64,000 bases of DNA, from the NCBI GenBank assembly GCA_963809875.1, contig CAWELC010000005.1:434001-498000 (forward strand), written 5' to 3'. The DNA is from JAFGAS01 sp963809875 (GTDB taxonomy: Bacteria; Desulfobacterota; Zymogenia; Zymogenales; Zymogenaceae). The notes beneath the pieces were generated by a model, which was not told where the DNA came from, did no database searches, and saw nothing but the letters and a program-made list of their open reading frames with translations. Position 1 is the stretch's first letter; each line of letters starts with the position of its first letter. Made by a program: the position numbers and the translations under genes. Positions 45,659 through 55,215 of this stretch are shown piece after piece.

Positions 45659-46474
45659 TTGGCTCAGGACGCGAGATATCCGGCTGACCTGGCAAAGATG
45701 GAGGAATACCACCGCCAATTTGCGCGCTACAATCGCGTCAAGCAGTCGTACTTCCATTGGTACTTTAAGCTCTACCACCGGCTCGAGGTCAGCGGTCTCG
45801 GCAATATTCCTGAGGGCGCGGCTCTGATTGCCGCCAATCATGGCGGCGGGTTTGATCTCGATATCCTCTCGCTTTCCTATTTTGCCCACCCCGAGCGCCC
45901 GATTCAACCGCTCATCGCACAGGACTGGCATTACCTTAACAGTGCGTGGGGGCGCTACTACATCGGCGGCGGTATTCCGCTCTGGACGCGAGGCGGGATC
46001 AGATGGGACTACATCGACCCGTATCTGGACGATAACGGCGCCCGGTATCCGGGCCTGGTCGCCATCTATCCGGAGGGCAACTCGAGCACGTTTTGGCGAC
46101 GGCATGTGCTGGGTACGTTTTTCCCGGGCGTGGTTCGAATTGCCCTGAGATACCGAGTTCCGATCGTGCCGGCTGCGATGATCGGATTCTGCCGGGCGGC
46201 GCCCATATTCAAGGAAATCGAGCGCGACCACACTCCAAATGACATTGTCTGCTTGCCGTTTACGTTTCCCGTCAAGCTGAAGATAGAATTCGGAGAGCCG
46301 TTCGAGCTCAAGCGCTACTATGGCATGAGCCTGAGCAGGGAAGAAGAGTTCTGGGTAGCCAACGAGGTCGTGCGTCCGAGACTCGCCGCGCTGTTGAGCA
46401 GGCACGCAAAAGTCAAGCTTGCGAAGGTGAATGTCGAAATCAGAAGGCCGAAGCGTCCTGAGCGCAGGCCTTAG
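45659..46474 (+). CDS. PlsC-like 1-acyl-glycerol-phosphate acyltransferase family protein
   Basis: 271 aa at most. The acyltransferase motifs are IAANHGGGFDLDIL (NHx4D), GGGIPLWTRGG and AIYPEGNSSTF, with VPIVPAAMIG as the fourth block. The start is uncertain: 45659 is TTG, and an ATG lies at 45698 (MEEYHRQF); neither has a good ribosome site. It may acylate a glycolipid or phospholipid. It is alone between repeat copies 2 and 3. Confidence 0.8.
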   Translation: MAQDARYPADLAKMEEYHRQFARYNRVKQSYFHWYFKLYHRLEVSGLGNIPEGAALIAANHGGGFDLDILSLSYFAHPERPIQPLIAQDWHYLNSAWGRYYIGGGIPLWTRGGIRWDYIDPYLDDNGARYPGLVAIYPEGNSSTFWRRHVLGTFFPGVVRIALRYRVPIVPAAMIGFCRAAPIFKEIERDHTPNDIVCLPFTFPVKLKIEFGEPFELKRYYGMSLSREEEFWVANEVVRPRLAALLSRHAKVKLAKVNVEIRRPKRPERRP

Positions 46475-46479
46475 TTAGC

Positions 46480-46528
46480 GTGTTCCCCTACCGACATGAT
46501 CAAGGACTTACGCAGCTGCGCGCGACCC
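46480..46528 (+). repeat. tRNA-fMet/terminator-derived repeat, copy 3 (short)
   Basis: GTGTTCCCCTACCGACATGATCAAGG... aligns best with copy 2 (GTGTTACCCGCTACCGGAAGAAC...), continuing AAGGACTTACGCAGCTGCGCGCGAC. The right half of the terminator stem and the T-tract are lost. It lies immediately after the acyltransferase stop. Confidence 0.6.
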
Positions 46529-46551
46529 GTATCGTCCAAGAAATGCACTAT

Positions 46552-48288
46552 CTAGAACTCATAGGTTAGCGTGTTGACCCAGCGATAGATCGGTCCCCAG
46601 CTCTCCCGCTCGAACGTTGCGGGATTGCGATAATCAAAGGCAGACCCGGCAAACAGGACGCCAAATTCGGAATTTAAGGTCAGTCCATCCATGATCTCAC
46701 AGGTCGCCCCGAGATCGATCTCCCAGCCGAGCTGATCGCTCACACCCGCCGGGATATAGGCGTTGCCGGGTAATAAACCGGACTGGTGTATATAATTCAT
46801 CGGATGGCCGTAAAAGGCGTTCCAGTTGGGGATCAGATTGCCCGCCGCATCCCTTGCGTACCGGCCGACGGGATTGGTATATTTGGACCATATGAAGGCG
46901 CCGTGAATATCGAGTTTTTCCGTCGGGGTCGCCGACCAGTAGAGCTTCACCGAGGTGATGTTTTCGGGGTTGTCACCGAGACCCAGAGGGAAATTGTTGA
47001 AATTGCTGGACCCTGTGGACCCAAGGAACATCCAGTCGCCGGGTACGACTATATTGCTCCAGTGAAAGTCGAAGTTACCGGTGGTGTTTAGGTTGAAGTG
47101 CGACTGCGTGAAGGCCCGCCAGTGCTTTTCGCCGGAGCCGTAGAGGGCGGCGACGCCGACTTTGAAGGTGTCAAAGTCATACGAAGTGTCCAGGTAAGCG
47201 GTCATGCCGTCAACGACGATCGTCTCGGGAAGCCGATAGCCGGGCAACGGTGGGAGAACTACCCTGGTTGCCAGATAGTTGTTGTAGGCGTCACCCATCG
47301 CGTTACGCGTGCTGCTCCCCCAGACCCGGAGAAACTCACCCTTGATCTCTAACCTGTCATTGAGGAGTTTTACGTCCCCGTAGATATCCCACGCGAAAAG
47401 GTTTGCCCCGTACATGCCGGCGCGCCCGAAACCAACCGCATTTGGGCCGGCGGGTGTCGGCCAGTAAAGGCCGCCGTTTAAGGCAATTGACGGTACTCCC
47501 AATGGGGACATCCACTGTTCTTCGCCCCTGAAGGACCCGGGGAAACCGCCGATATCAGCGACGCCTCGCGCCATAACTACCGCACCGAGGATTTTGGGGT
47601 CGAGGATACACTGGATGAGGCCGCCGACCTTCACCTTATCGGTAACGTAATGGGCGGTCATTATATACGTGTCGATATCATCGTTGTAGTAGGTGGACGT
47701 GGGGCCGCCCGTAAGATCGGAAAGATTGGTGCCGGGGAATACGGGTATAGTAAAGACCGACTGCACCCAGTCAATATACTTTACATAGCTTGCGGTGGCT
47801 ATGAAGCCGCCGACCTTGATAGCGTAGGTAATGCCTGCGTTGTTGGTCCCGTTGCCCCTGATGCCCGAGTCGGACCACAAGCCGTAACCGAAACGGCTTT
47901 CTCCGTTCGTGCCGAGCTGAAACAGGCCGATGGGGGTGATCGCCTCGATGTAGGCCGAGTTGATGAAGCCATCGATCGTTCCGTCACTGTCGTTAAACCG
48001 CAGCCCTCTCTGCTGACCCCAAATGTCCTCAGCCAAGTCGATGGACACGACGGCCTTGAGGAACTCGCTCCGCCTATGGGTGACGGTGAGCCTGAATCTC
48101 TGGTCGAAATAGCCCGTATAGAGGTCTCTGCCTTCAGGGTGATTGGCCATGTCTTGCTTTTCCCAGTTATCGTCAATCACCGAGCGGACTCGATAGCTGC
48201 CCGAAAAGGTCGTTTCCGCCGAAAATGAAGGGATGCTGGTCGCAACGAGAGCCAGCACGGTTATTGCCAAAATCCAGACCTTGTTCAT
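46552..48288 (-). CDS. Outer-membrane porin-like beta-barrel protein
   Basis: 578 aa. Signal peptide residues 1-23 (MNKVWILAITVLALVATSIPS...FSA). Many alternating amphipathic beta strands follow, and the C-terminus is WVNTLTYEF, with a terminal Phe typical of BAM substrates. ATG at 48288 is preceded by CAGGAGGCAAT. The product is probably a passive channel or substrate-specific porin. It is the only minus-strand gene in the tRNA-punctuated region, and the repeats on both sides keep the plus orientation. Confidence 0.87.
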   Translation of the reverse strand: MNKVWILAITVLALVATSIPSFSAETTFSGSYRVRSVIDDNWEKQDMANHPEGRDLYTGYFDQRFRLTVTHRRSEFLKAVVSIDLAEDIWGQQRGLRFNDSDGTIDGFINSAYIEAITPIGLFQLGTNGESRFGYGLWSDSGIRGNGTNNAGITYAIKVGGFIATASYVKYIDWVQSVFTIPVFPGTNLSDLTGGPTSTYYNDDIDTYIMTAHYVTDKVKVGGLIQCILDPKILGAVVMARGVADIGGFPGSFRGEEQWMSPLGVPSIALNGGLYWPTPAGPNAVGFGRAGMYGANLFAWDIYGDVKLLNDRLEIKGEFLRVWGSSTRNAMGDAYNNYLATRVVLPPLPGYRLPETIVVDGMTAYLDTSYDFDTFKVGVAALYGSGEKHWRAFTQSHFNLNTTGNFDFHWSNIVVPGDWMFLGSTGSSNFNNFPLGLGDNPENITSVKLYWSATPTEKLDIHGAFIWSKYTNPVGRYARDAAGNLIPNWNAFYGHPMNYIHQSGLLPGNAYIPAGVSDQLGWEIDLGATCEIMDGLTLNSEFGVLFAGSAFDYRNPATFERESWGPIYRWVNTLTYEF

Positions 48289-48683
48289 GATTGCCTCCTG
48301 ACACTTGAAGTAAAGCCTGCTTCGGGTCCTGCATTTCAAAAAAGGCCCATTTGCAGCCGGGGATAAAGGGTTGCCGTTCCTCCGCGTATGACAGCCGGTC
48401 TTCAGTATCGCCTCCCCATAAACGCGCAAGCGGTCCGGGCGTCTGATTCCGTTATCCGATCAATTGCCCACGCGTCGGGAAAGAGAAACAGTAATTATTA
48501 GAGGATTTTAACAATATTCGAGACTAAAAAAGAAGTCAAGGAAATATTGAATTAACCTTGGTTGCCTTTTTAGCATGGGGTAGACGGGATCTTGGTCGCG
48601 CTTTTGAATGGAACGCAATGCCTCTTCTCGAGAACCGTTCAGATTACTCCACAATCATACTCACAATCCCAAGCTCCCCGATA

Positions 48684-48830
48684 TGTAGAGGGCCCGCCGG
48701 TAGGGTTCCCGCGGCAGTCTTTCCCCGGGTCATAGATCAAGATTCTATCCCCGCTGTCAGAAGAATCAAGGAGTTGCGCAAAAGCGTGAGTCCTTTCTTG
48801 CCGGCACCCCGTGAGATCTTCGGAATTTGT
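48684..48830 (+). repeat. tRNA-fMet/terminator-derived repeat, copy 4 (near full-length pseudo-tRNA)
   Basis: GGGTCATAGATCAAGATTC then TATCCCCGCTGTCAG matches the tRNA from the variable region to its 3' end. It continues AATCAAGGAGTTGCGCAAAAGCGTGAGTCCTTTCTT, the tRNA terminator. Upstream, CCGGTAGGGTTCCC may be the D-arm/anticodon part. The rest of the 48289-48950 gap shows no convincing gene; 48289-48560 contains the porin's upstream region. Confidence 0.75.
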
Positions 48831-48950
48831 GGATTGGACATCTTGACTTCAATTACTGATAGAGATAACATAACCGGGCGGAATAGAGCTCCTTTGGCCA
48901 CGCAGTTCTACTGCAGATAGTCGTGTCATCTTTTGTTGCCCGAGAATATT

Positions 48951-50531
48951 ATGAGAAATACAAAGAGATCATATGACACAACGATCGATGACGGAAAGAG
49001 CCGCATCCTGACCGATTGGGCTTTCCTTGGTCTGCTCCTTTTCACCGCTGCGATAAGGATTTTTCAAGCGCTCAATACGTATGTAATAGAGCTCGATTCG
49101 TATACGATCATAGAGACCGCCAAGACGTTCGGCAATCTCAGCTCCCTTTCTCCCATGGATCTTGCGGTTAGGACCCACCCACTATTTCCGCTTCTCATGG
49201 CGCTCTTCTCTCGATGCGGCATTGAGTATGAGACCGCGGGCCAGGCCCTCTCGATATTCTTCGGGACCATTACGGTTGTGCCGGTTTACCTTGCGACACG
49301 GGCGGCGTATGGACGGAGGGTTGGCCTCATTTCCATGTTTCTCTTCTCGGTGCACCCGTATCTTGTGGTAAATGCCTCCAACGTCCTGAGGGACTCGACG
49401 AGCACCTTCTTGCTGGTCTCCACTTTCTATGCGGCCTGGAAGGGATTGGAGGAGACCAAGGATCGATATCTCGTCCTCTCGGGTATTTTTGCCGCGCTGG
49501 CATATCTGACGAAGGCCGAGGGACTCTTTGCCATTGTCATCGTCCTGGCCTATATCTGGACCAGGGGTCTTTTTAAGAAAGAGATGACCATTGGGCGAAG
49601 GATACGGGCGACGTTTTCATTTTCGACCATTCCCCTGGCTGCGACTGTCTTCCTTGTCGCTATATTTTCATTAAAATCAGGTTCCTTCACGTTGAGTTTT
49701 AGCAAGCCGCTGGCCGGACTGGCCAATGCTGTCGCATTGGCGGACGTCGTAAATGCGACGGAAAATAACCTGTCGGTACTCGGCGGTTTTTCGTCCGGTT
49801 TTCTCTTTTTTGATCGGGCCTCGGCACTTATGTTCATACTATTTGAGGCGGTCACGGCCGTATACGCGGCACTCATGGCGATAAACCTCATGAGGTTTAA
49901 GGAGAAGCGATTCCTGATGCCCATCGAGCACTACTACCTTTTTGTCGTCGCCGGACTATTGACGCTCGATTTTGCGTATTTCAGCATCCTCCATCTATTC
50001 TCCCGGCGATACTTACTGGCCGTGGTCATTCTCCTCATGGGATTTGCAGGGTTCGGGATGAACCGCATTATTGAATGGCTGGAGAAGGCAGATGAGCGTA
50101 TCAGGAAGAACGGGCGGGCAATACCTTTCAAGACGGGCGTGATACTCCTGATAGTTATCGCCTTTATCGTCGGTAGTGTCATGCAGACAAAGAGATACTG
50201 GGAATACAGAAAGTCGTCACTGAAAAGCGCGGGGCTCTACATTCACTCTCGCTCCGGCGATGCCGCCAAAATCCTGTCGGATGATCCTCGGGTTGCGTAC
50301 TATGCAAACGGAGTTAATACGCCCCTTTCCGAGAAGGCCCTCAAGAGAATTGCCGCCAAGCCGGCCGGCAAATGCCCGTACAACTACATCATCTTCTATT
50401 ACAGTGAAAACCTTTCGATGTATTATAGGTACCGGACTTCTCTTGCCCATACAGGGTTCAGGGAGATATCGATTCCGCTCGCCGACGGAGTGCACAAAAT
50501 AATTATCCTTGGATGTACGAAGAATCGGTAG
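48951..50531 (+). CDS. GT39/ArnT-like polytopic glycosyltransferase
   Basis: 526 aa with about ten to twelve hydrophobic helices. The N-terminal loop after helix 1 carries the acidic motif VIELDSYTIIETAKTF, the position of the catalytic Asp/Glu in GT-C enzymes. RTHPLFPLLMALF and SVHPYLVVNASNVLRDSTS are also typical. It would transfer sugars from polyprenyl-phosphate donors on the periplasmic side. ATG at 48951. It opens the cassette shared with the sulfatase and maturase, which suggests glycan or surface polysaccharide work. Confidence 0.82.
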   Translation: MRNTKRSYDTTIDDGKSRILTDWAFLGLLLFTAAIRIFQALNTYVIELDSYTIIETAKTFGNLSSLSPMDLAVRTHPLFPLLMALFSRCGIEYETAGQALSIFFGTITVVPVYLATRAAYGRRVGLISMFLFSVHPYLVVNASNVLRDSTSTFLLVSTFYAAWKGLEETKDRYLVLSGIFAALAYLTKAEGLFAIVIVLAYIWTRGLFKKEMTIGRRIRATFSFSTIPLAATVFLVAIFSLKSGSFTLSFSKPLAGLANAVALADVVNATENNLSVLGGFSSGFLFFDRASALMFILFEAVTAVYAALMAINLMRFKEKRFLMPIEHYYLFVVAGLLTLDFAYFSILHLFSRRYLLAVVILLMGFAGFGMNRIIEWLEKADERIRKNGRAIPFKTGVILLIVIAFIVGSVMQTKRYWEYRKSSLKSAGLYIHSRSGDAAKILSDDPRVAYYANGVNTPLSEKALKRIAAKPAGKCPYNYIIFYYSENLSMYYRYRTSLAHTGFREISIPLADGVHKIIILGCTKNR

Positions 50532-50673
50532 GGACGCATATCGTCCTCCTAACCGACCAACGACACATTTCCATCAAAACACGCCGCTTTCTGAGAGATT
50601 GTTGTCCCTTGACAGACCCGAATGCTTCGTGTATTAGTGGGCATAGGCATTACGATTAATCAGGAGTAAAGCC

Positions 50674-52248
50674 ATGGGAGACAAAGGGATAACAAGAAGG
50701 AAGGTCTTAGGGGCGGGGCTGGTGCTTGGCGCCGCGACCCTCGGCTATGCGGGCGTTCGCCGGCTTCCCTCCATCTTCGAAGGCATCGGCCTGGGTGGAG
50801 CCTGTGCGGCGGATGTGCTGAAGAAGGTGCCGGTTACAAAAACGCCCGGTTTTAACGGCACGCCCCCGAACATCGTCCTGATACTCTGCGATGACATGGG
50901 ATACGGCGACCCCAGCTGCTACGGGGACGACACGCTCAGGACCCCGAACATCGACTCTCTCGCACGGGACGGAATCCGGTTTACCGATTCATACGCATCG
51001 GCGTCCCTGTGTACGCCGTCGCGGATCGGCCTTTTGACCGGCAGATATGCCGTCAGGACGGGCCTCACCTTTCCCCTCCAGTCGGGAGGGACTCCCTTCC
51101 TTAAATCGCTTTTCATAAAGATGGGTCGAGTGATGGGCAGGCTCGGCGCGCTCGATCTTACGAGGGGAAGCTCGGTCGAGGGCATTCCCGACGCCGAAAT
51201 CACGATCGCGGATGCGCTGAAGGTCGCGGGATATCGAACGGGGATGATAGGGAAATGGCACCTCGGCGATTTTTCCGTAGATCCGCAGTATCACCCGATG
51301 AGGCACGGCTTTGACGAGTTCTTCGGCACGCCCATGACCAACGATGAGCTGCCCAACCCCCTCTACAGAAACGAGACGATGCTGGAAGCAGACATCGGAT
51401 TGAACCAGGCCAGGCTTTCCGGTCTCTCCACAAAGGAAGGGATCGATTTCATCCTGAGATCCAAGGACAAGCAGCCGTTCTTTCTTTACATGGCCTACCA
51501 CGCGCCGCATCTACCGCTCTTTGCGACCGGAGAGTTCAAGGACAAATCACAGGGCGGCATTTACGGCGACGTCATCGAAGAGCTCGACGCGAACATCGGC
51601 AAGATCCTGAAGTGTCTTTCGGAAAACGGCCTCCAGGACAACACCATGGTGATATTCACCAGCGACAACGGCCCCTGGTACAACGGAGATCCGGGCGACG
51701 AGTTCAGGGGGAGGAAAGGGCAGAGCTACGAGGGCGGGTTCAGGGTCCCGCTCATCGTCAGGTGGCCGGGGCACGTCGCGGCCGGCGCGCAGTGCAATGA
51801 GCCCACGATGAATATCGACCATTTCCCCACGCTGCTCGCGCTGGCGGGGCTTGAGCTTCCGGGCGATCGGATCATCGACGGCAAAAGCATCGCGGGCCTC
51901 CTGACGGGGCGTGAGGCGAAGTCGCCCCATGACGCGCTCTACTTCTATCACTCCGAGCAGCTGGAGGGGATACGGACGGACCACTGGAAATATTTCAGGT
52001 ATATTAACCACTATACCTGGCCGATCCCCATGGACAAGCCGACCACATTCTTCGGCAAGGTCTCGGGAGGAGAATTCCTGGGCGAATGGCCGAACCTCTA
52101 TAATCTTGAAACCGACGAGGGGGAAAACTACGACCTCGCGTCCAGATACCCCGATGTCTGCAAGAAGCTCGACGCGATGATGACCGAATGGGAAAGAGAA
52201 ATGGAGAAGAACCCGGGAGGATGGCTGGATAACGGGCATGGCGGGTAA
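50674..52248 (+). CDS. Tat-exported Cys-type arylsulfatase
   Basis: 524 aa. The N-terminus ITRRKVLGAGLVLGAATLG is a twin-arginine signal. Sulfatase motifs: metal aspartates in LILCDDMGYGD, the modified residue in SASLCTPSRIGLLTGR (CxPxR, cysteine type), GMIGKWHLGDF, and FTSDNGPW. The Cys must be oxidised to formylglycine, which under anaerobic conditions is done by the radical SAM maturase encoded immediately downstream (overlap 11 nt). It would cleave sulfate esters in the periplasm. Substrate unknown. Confidence 0.93.
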   Translation: MGDKGITRRKVLGAGLVLGAATLGYAGVRRLPSIFEGIGLGGACAADVLKKVPVTKTPGFNGTPPNIVLILCDDMGYGDPSCYGDDTLRTPNIDSLARDGIRFTDSYASASLCTPSRIGLLTGRYAVRTGLTFPLQSGGTPFLKSLFIKMGRVMGRLGALDLTRGSSVEGIPDAEITIADALKVAGYRTGMIGKWHLGDFSVDPQYHPMRHGFDEFFGTPMTNDELPNPLYRNETMLEADIGLNQARLSGLSTKEGIDFILRSKDKQPFFLYMAYHAPHLPLFATGEFKDKSQGGIYGDVIEELDANIGKILKCLSENGLQDNTMVIFTSDNGPWYNGDPGDEFRGRKGQSYEGGFRVPLIVRWPGHVAAGAQCNEPTMNIDHFPTLLALAGLELPGDRIIDGKSIAGLLTGREAKSPHDALYFYHSEQLEGIRTDHWKYFRYINHYTWPIPMDKPTTFFGKVSGGEFLGEWPNLYNLETDEGENYDLASRYPDVCKKLDAMMTEWEREMEKNPGGWLDNGHGG

Positions 52249-53390
52249 GAGAGTTCTGAGGGATATCCTGGCCAAACCGGCTGGACCCGACTGCAACATG
52301 GCGTGCACCTACTGTTTTTACAGCAGCACGTGTTCCCTTTTCGGCGAGGGGAAGATTCACCGGATGAGTGAGGCCGTGCTCGAGGAAATGATACGGCAGG
52401 TTATGTCGCAATCGGGACACGAGGTGTCAATCGGATGGCAGGGGGGAGAGCCCACGCTGATGGGGCGCGACTTCTTTGAAAAAGCGGTCAAGCTCGAAAC
52501 GCGTTTCGGCCGTGGAAAGGTCGTCGGCAACGGGCTCCAGACCAACGGAATAGTCGTCGACCGGGCGTGGGCGCGGTTCTTCAAGGAATTCAGCTTCCTG
52601 ATCGGGCTTTCTATCGATGGGCCGGAACATGTCCACGACCACTACCGCCGTACGAAGCGCGGGCGCGGCTCATGGTCGCGGGTCACCGACAGCGCAAGAC
52701 TCATGCTCGATGAGGGTGTATCGGTGAATGCGCTGACGGTCGTCAATGACTATTCGGTGCGCTTTCCCCAGGAGATCTACGAGTCTCATAAGGGGCTCGG
52801 CCTTACCTACATGCAGTTTATCCCGTGCGTTGAGATGGACCCTGAGCGTCCCGGGACAATCGCTCCTTTCTCGGTTTCCGCCCGAAGAGTACGGGGCGTT
52901 TCTTTGCAGGCTCTTCGATTTGTGGCGGTCCGATTTCGCCGACGGCGTCCCGACCACCTCGATCAGATTCTTCGAGTCACTGCTGTTCAGCTACGCCGGA
53001 TTTCCGGCGCCCGAGTGCACGCTGGCGGACGTGTGCGGCCCCTACGTCGTGGTGGAGCATAACGGCGACGTCTATTCGTGCGACTTCTTCGTGGAGCCGC
53101 GCTGGAGGCTCGGCAACATAATGAGCGAAAGCCTTGACGCGATGCTCAATTCGCCCACCCAGCAACAATTCGGCAGACAGAAATCGGATCTTGGGCCGTC
53201 ATGTGCGGCGTGCGACTGGCTGGGGCTCTGCCGCGGCGGATGCACGAAGGACCGCTCCCACAACCCGCAGGACCCAAGGCTCAACTACCTCTGCGAGGCG
53301 TTCAGGCTTTTCTTTGCACACGCCGACGGCGATATGCGGCAGCTGGTAGCCGAGTGGCGAAAGAGACAGGGGGGCCGGGGTCCGGTATAG
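52238..53390 (+). CDS. Anaerobic sulfatase-maturating enzyme (radical SAM-SPASM), one frameshift
   Basis: The radical SAM cluster motif is PDCNMACTYCFY. SIGWQGGEPTLMG and GLSIDGPEHVHDHYR are typical of anSME. The SPASM cysteines are in CTLADVCGP, YSCDFFVEPRW and CAACDWLGLCRGGCTKD. One extra T near 52880 (TCGGTTTCCG) breaks the frame; corrected length is 383 aa. It converts the active-site Cys of the adjacent sulfatase to formylglycine without oxygen. It overlaps the sulfatase by 11 nt, so the two are translationally coupled. Confidence 0.9.
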
Positions 53391-53590
53391 TCGGAGCATG
53401 TTCGGGTGTGGTGGAGCGAACCGTTAGTCATAGAACCCGGGATCACCCGCTCGAATCCTCCTCCCGGTGTCAGCAAAATCGAGGACTCACGCACAGGCGC
53501 GAGTCCTTTTTTACTGGCGGCCTATAAGCACCTGTGTTATAGTGTTACAACAAAAGAGAATAGATCGGATCGTGCAGTTTCGTCTTGAGA
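53385..53590 (+). pseudogene. Decayed tRNA-fMet gene with promoter, terminator and flank (repeat copy 5)
   Basis: GGTATAGTC at 53385 matches the tRNA -10 region. GGTGTGGTGGAGC, TCATAGAACCCG and CTCGAATCCTCCTCCCGG match the tRNA body. AGGACTCACGC...GCGAGTCCTTTTTT matches the terminator. GGCGGCCTATAAGCACCTGTGTTATAGTG matches the sequence after it. The anticodon arm no longer pairs properly, so it is not a working tRNA. It is the longest copy of the repeat series and closes the region. Confidence 0.75.
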
Positions 53591-53689
53591 TAAGTCGCCG
53601 AGGTTTCGATGAGCTGCCGGGTGCTCAGTCCGGACGGGGCGATGCGAGGACCACGAGGGGGGCGGGCCGGCGGGAAACGGACGAGGTCA

Positions 53690-54382
53690 ATGACGAAAAG
53701 AAGGGGAGAAAAAGACTTTATCACTCTTCCGCCCGTCGGCGCGACACTCTACGACTATCTGACGGACGCGCGGCCGAACCGGATAACGGTCGCCGAGATC
53801 GCGCACGATCTGGTGGGGCGCCTCGCCCGGGGCCGTCTTCTGGACGTCGGGTCGGGGCCGGGAAAGCTCCTGGCCGAAGTCCATCGGATCAACCCCGAGA
53901 TCGAGCTTTTCGGCCTCGATATATCCGAATCGATGATCACGCTTGCCCAAAAGCGCCTTGATCGGTGCGGTGTCGTACTGCGCCGGGGCACCATTCGGAA
54001 TACCGACTTCCCCGGTGACTATTTTGACTGCGTAACCGCCACCGGGGCCTTCTATCTCTGGGAACGTCCCGAATCGTGTCTCAATGAGATACGCAGGATA
54101 CTCAAGCCGGGTGGAACCGCGGTCATCTTCGATACCTATCGGGACTGCGACAGGGGCGCGGTAAAAGAGGCGCTCAGGGAAAACCTGCGGGGGGATAACA
54201 TCCTGAGACGGACGATCTCTCCCTTCTTCCTGAAGAAACAGCTCGGCATGACCTACAGCGTGGGGGAAACCATGGATATTATCAAGAGGTCGGACTTTGC
54301 CCACAGCTTCAGGGTCCAAAAAATAGCCCTCGCGTCGACCCCTATTTGGCTCCGCATTGCGCTGACCAAAACATACGAGTAG
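53690..54382 (+). CDS. Class I SAM-dependent methyltransferase
   Basis: 230 aa. Motif I is RLLDVGSGPGKLLAEV, the motif II acidic residue is in LFGLDISESMI, and motif III is FDCVTATGAFYLWERPE with ILKPGGTAVIFDTY. UbiE/Methyltransf_11-like, soluble. ATG at 53690 (MTKRRGEKDF); upstream in-frame sequence lies in the decayed tRNA region and is not coding-like. Substrate not inferable. Confidence 0.83.
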   Translation: MTKRRGEKDFITLPPVGATLYDYLTDARPNRITVAEIAHDLVGRLARGRLLDVGSGPGKLLAEVHRINPEIELFGLDISESMITLAQKRLDRCGVVLRRGTIRNTDFPGDYFDCVTATGAFYLWERPESCLNEIRRILKPGGTAVIFDTYRDCDRGAVKEALRENLRGDNILRRTISPFFLKKQLGMTYSVGETMDIIKRSDFAHSFRVQKIALASTPIWLRIALTKTYE

Positions 54383-54470
54383 ATCGGACCGCCCGACCTC
54401 CTGATTACCCTGCCTTTTGGACCCGTCCCGCTGAATACGCGGAGTACGCAATTAGTGTCCTGCCGGCTCT

Positions 54471-54863
54471 CTATTCCGTCGTTTTGCCGTCGTAGTGTTC
54501 GTCGTCTTTTTCCGCCTCTGCGCGGGTGTGATGCATGACGCCGTCCCGATGGTTAGGGGGTGCGTAGAGCGTATAGAGCTTCAGCGGGGTACTGCCCGTG
54601 TTGATGATGTTGTGGTTGGCCCCGGCGGGGACAAGGACCGCGAAGCCCGCGCTGATCGGCGTGCTAACGCCATCGAGAACGGCCTTGCCGCTCCCTTCCT
54701 CCACGCGAAAGAACTGATCGAGGGTGTGCACCTCCGCCCCTATCTCTTCCTTGGGCTTCAACGACATGAGAACAAGCTGGCAGTTTTTCGCCGTGTAAAG
54801 CACGTGGCGAAACTCGTTATTCTTGACGGCCATGCCCTCAATGTCCTTCACGAAACCTTTCAT
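54471..54863 (-). CDS. Single-domain cupin protein
   Basis: 130 aa. Cupin motif 1 region is EIGAEVHTLDQFFRVEEGSG and motif 2 region is VLVPAGANHNIINTG, giving candidate metal-binding His/Glu/His residues. Ribosome site GGAGGAATA before ATG at 54863. Such small cupins act as isomerases, dioxygenases or sensor domains. It ends with a polar tail after the barrel. Confidence 0.87.
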   Translation of the reverse strand: MKGFVKDIEGMAVKNNEFRHVLYTAKNCQLVLMSLKPKEEIGAEVHTLDQFFRVEEGSGKAVLDGVSTPISAGFAVLVPAGANHNIINTGSTPLKLYTLYAPPNHRDGVMHHTRAEAEKDDEHYDGKTTE

Positions 54864-55215
54864 AGTTATTCCTCCAATTGAAATCGATTGCGACCGTATG
54901 TCTCCGGCGATAGACTCGCACTTGCGCGATACACGTCATCAGAAATCATGTTTGCCGATGTTTAATAGTATCGCTCTCTTCCGTAATAGTCAACACTTCA
55001 TTATTTCTTCGTAAAGTTTCAGGAAATCAAAAATATAAGCATAAACGTATGTCTTCTCTTAATACTGCCAATATGGGGTGGTGCATCACCGGAAGACACT
55101 CCGGTCGGGAGTTTGATTGTTCAGAAGAAACGTGCTAGCATTAAACACAACTGGGACAGCGGTATCCGGTTCGGGGAGGAGTTACGCAGGTATTAAAGGT
55201 TTACGGAAGAGGACC
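54864..55215. other. Divergent intergenic region, no gene seen
   Basis: AT-rich spacer between the cupin (minus) and thioesterase (plus). Short hairpins such as GGTGGTGCATCACC and CCGGAAGACACTCCGG lie near 55077-55105. No ORF with protein-like features. Confidence 0.5.

Noticed and set aside
48558..48920. 120-codon plus-strand ORF in the porin-glycosyltransferase gap
   Set aside because: It runs through the decayed tRNA/terminator copy and has no protein-like features.
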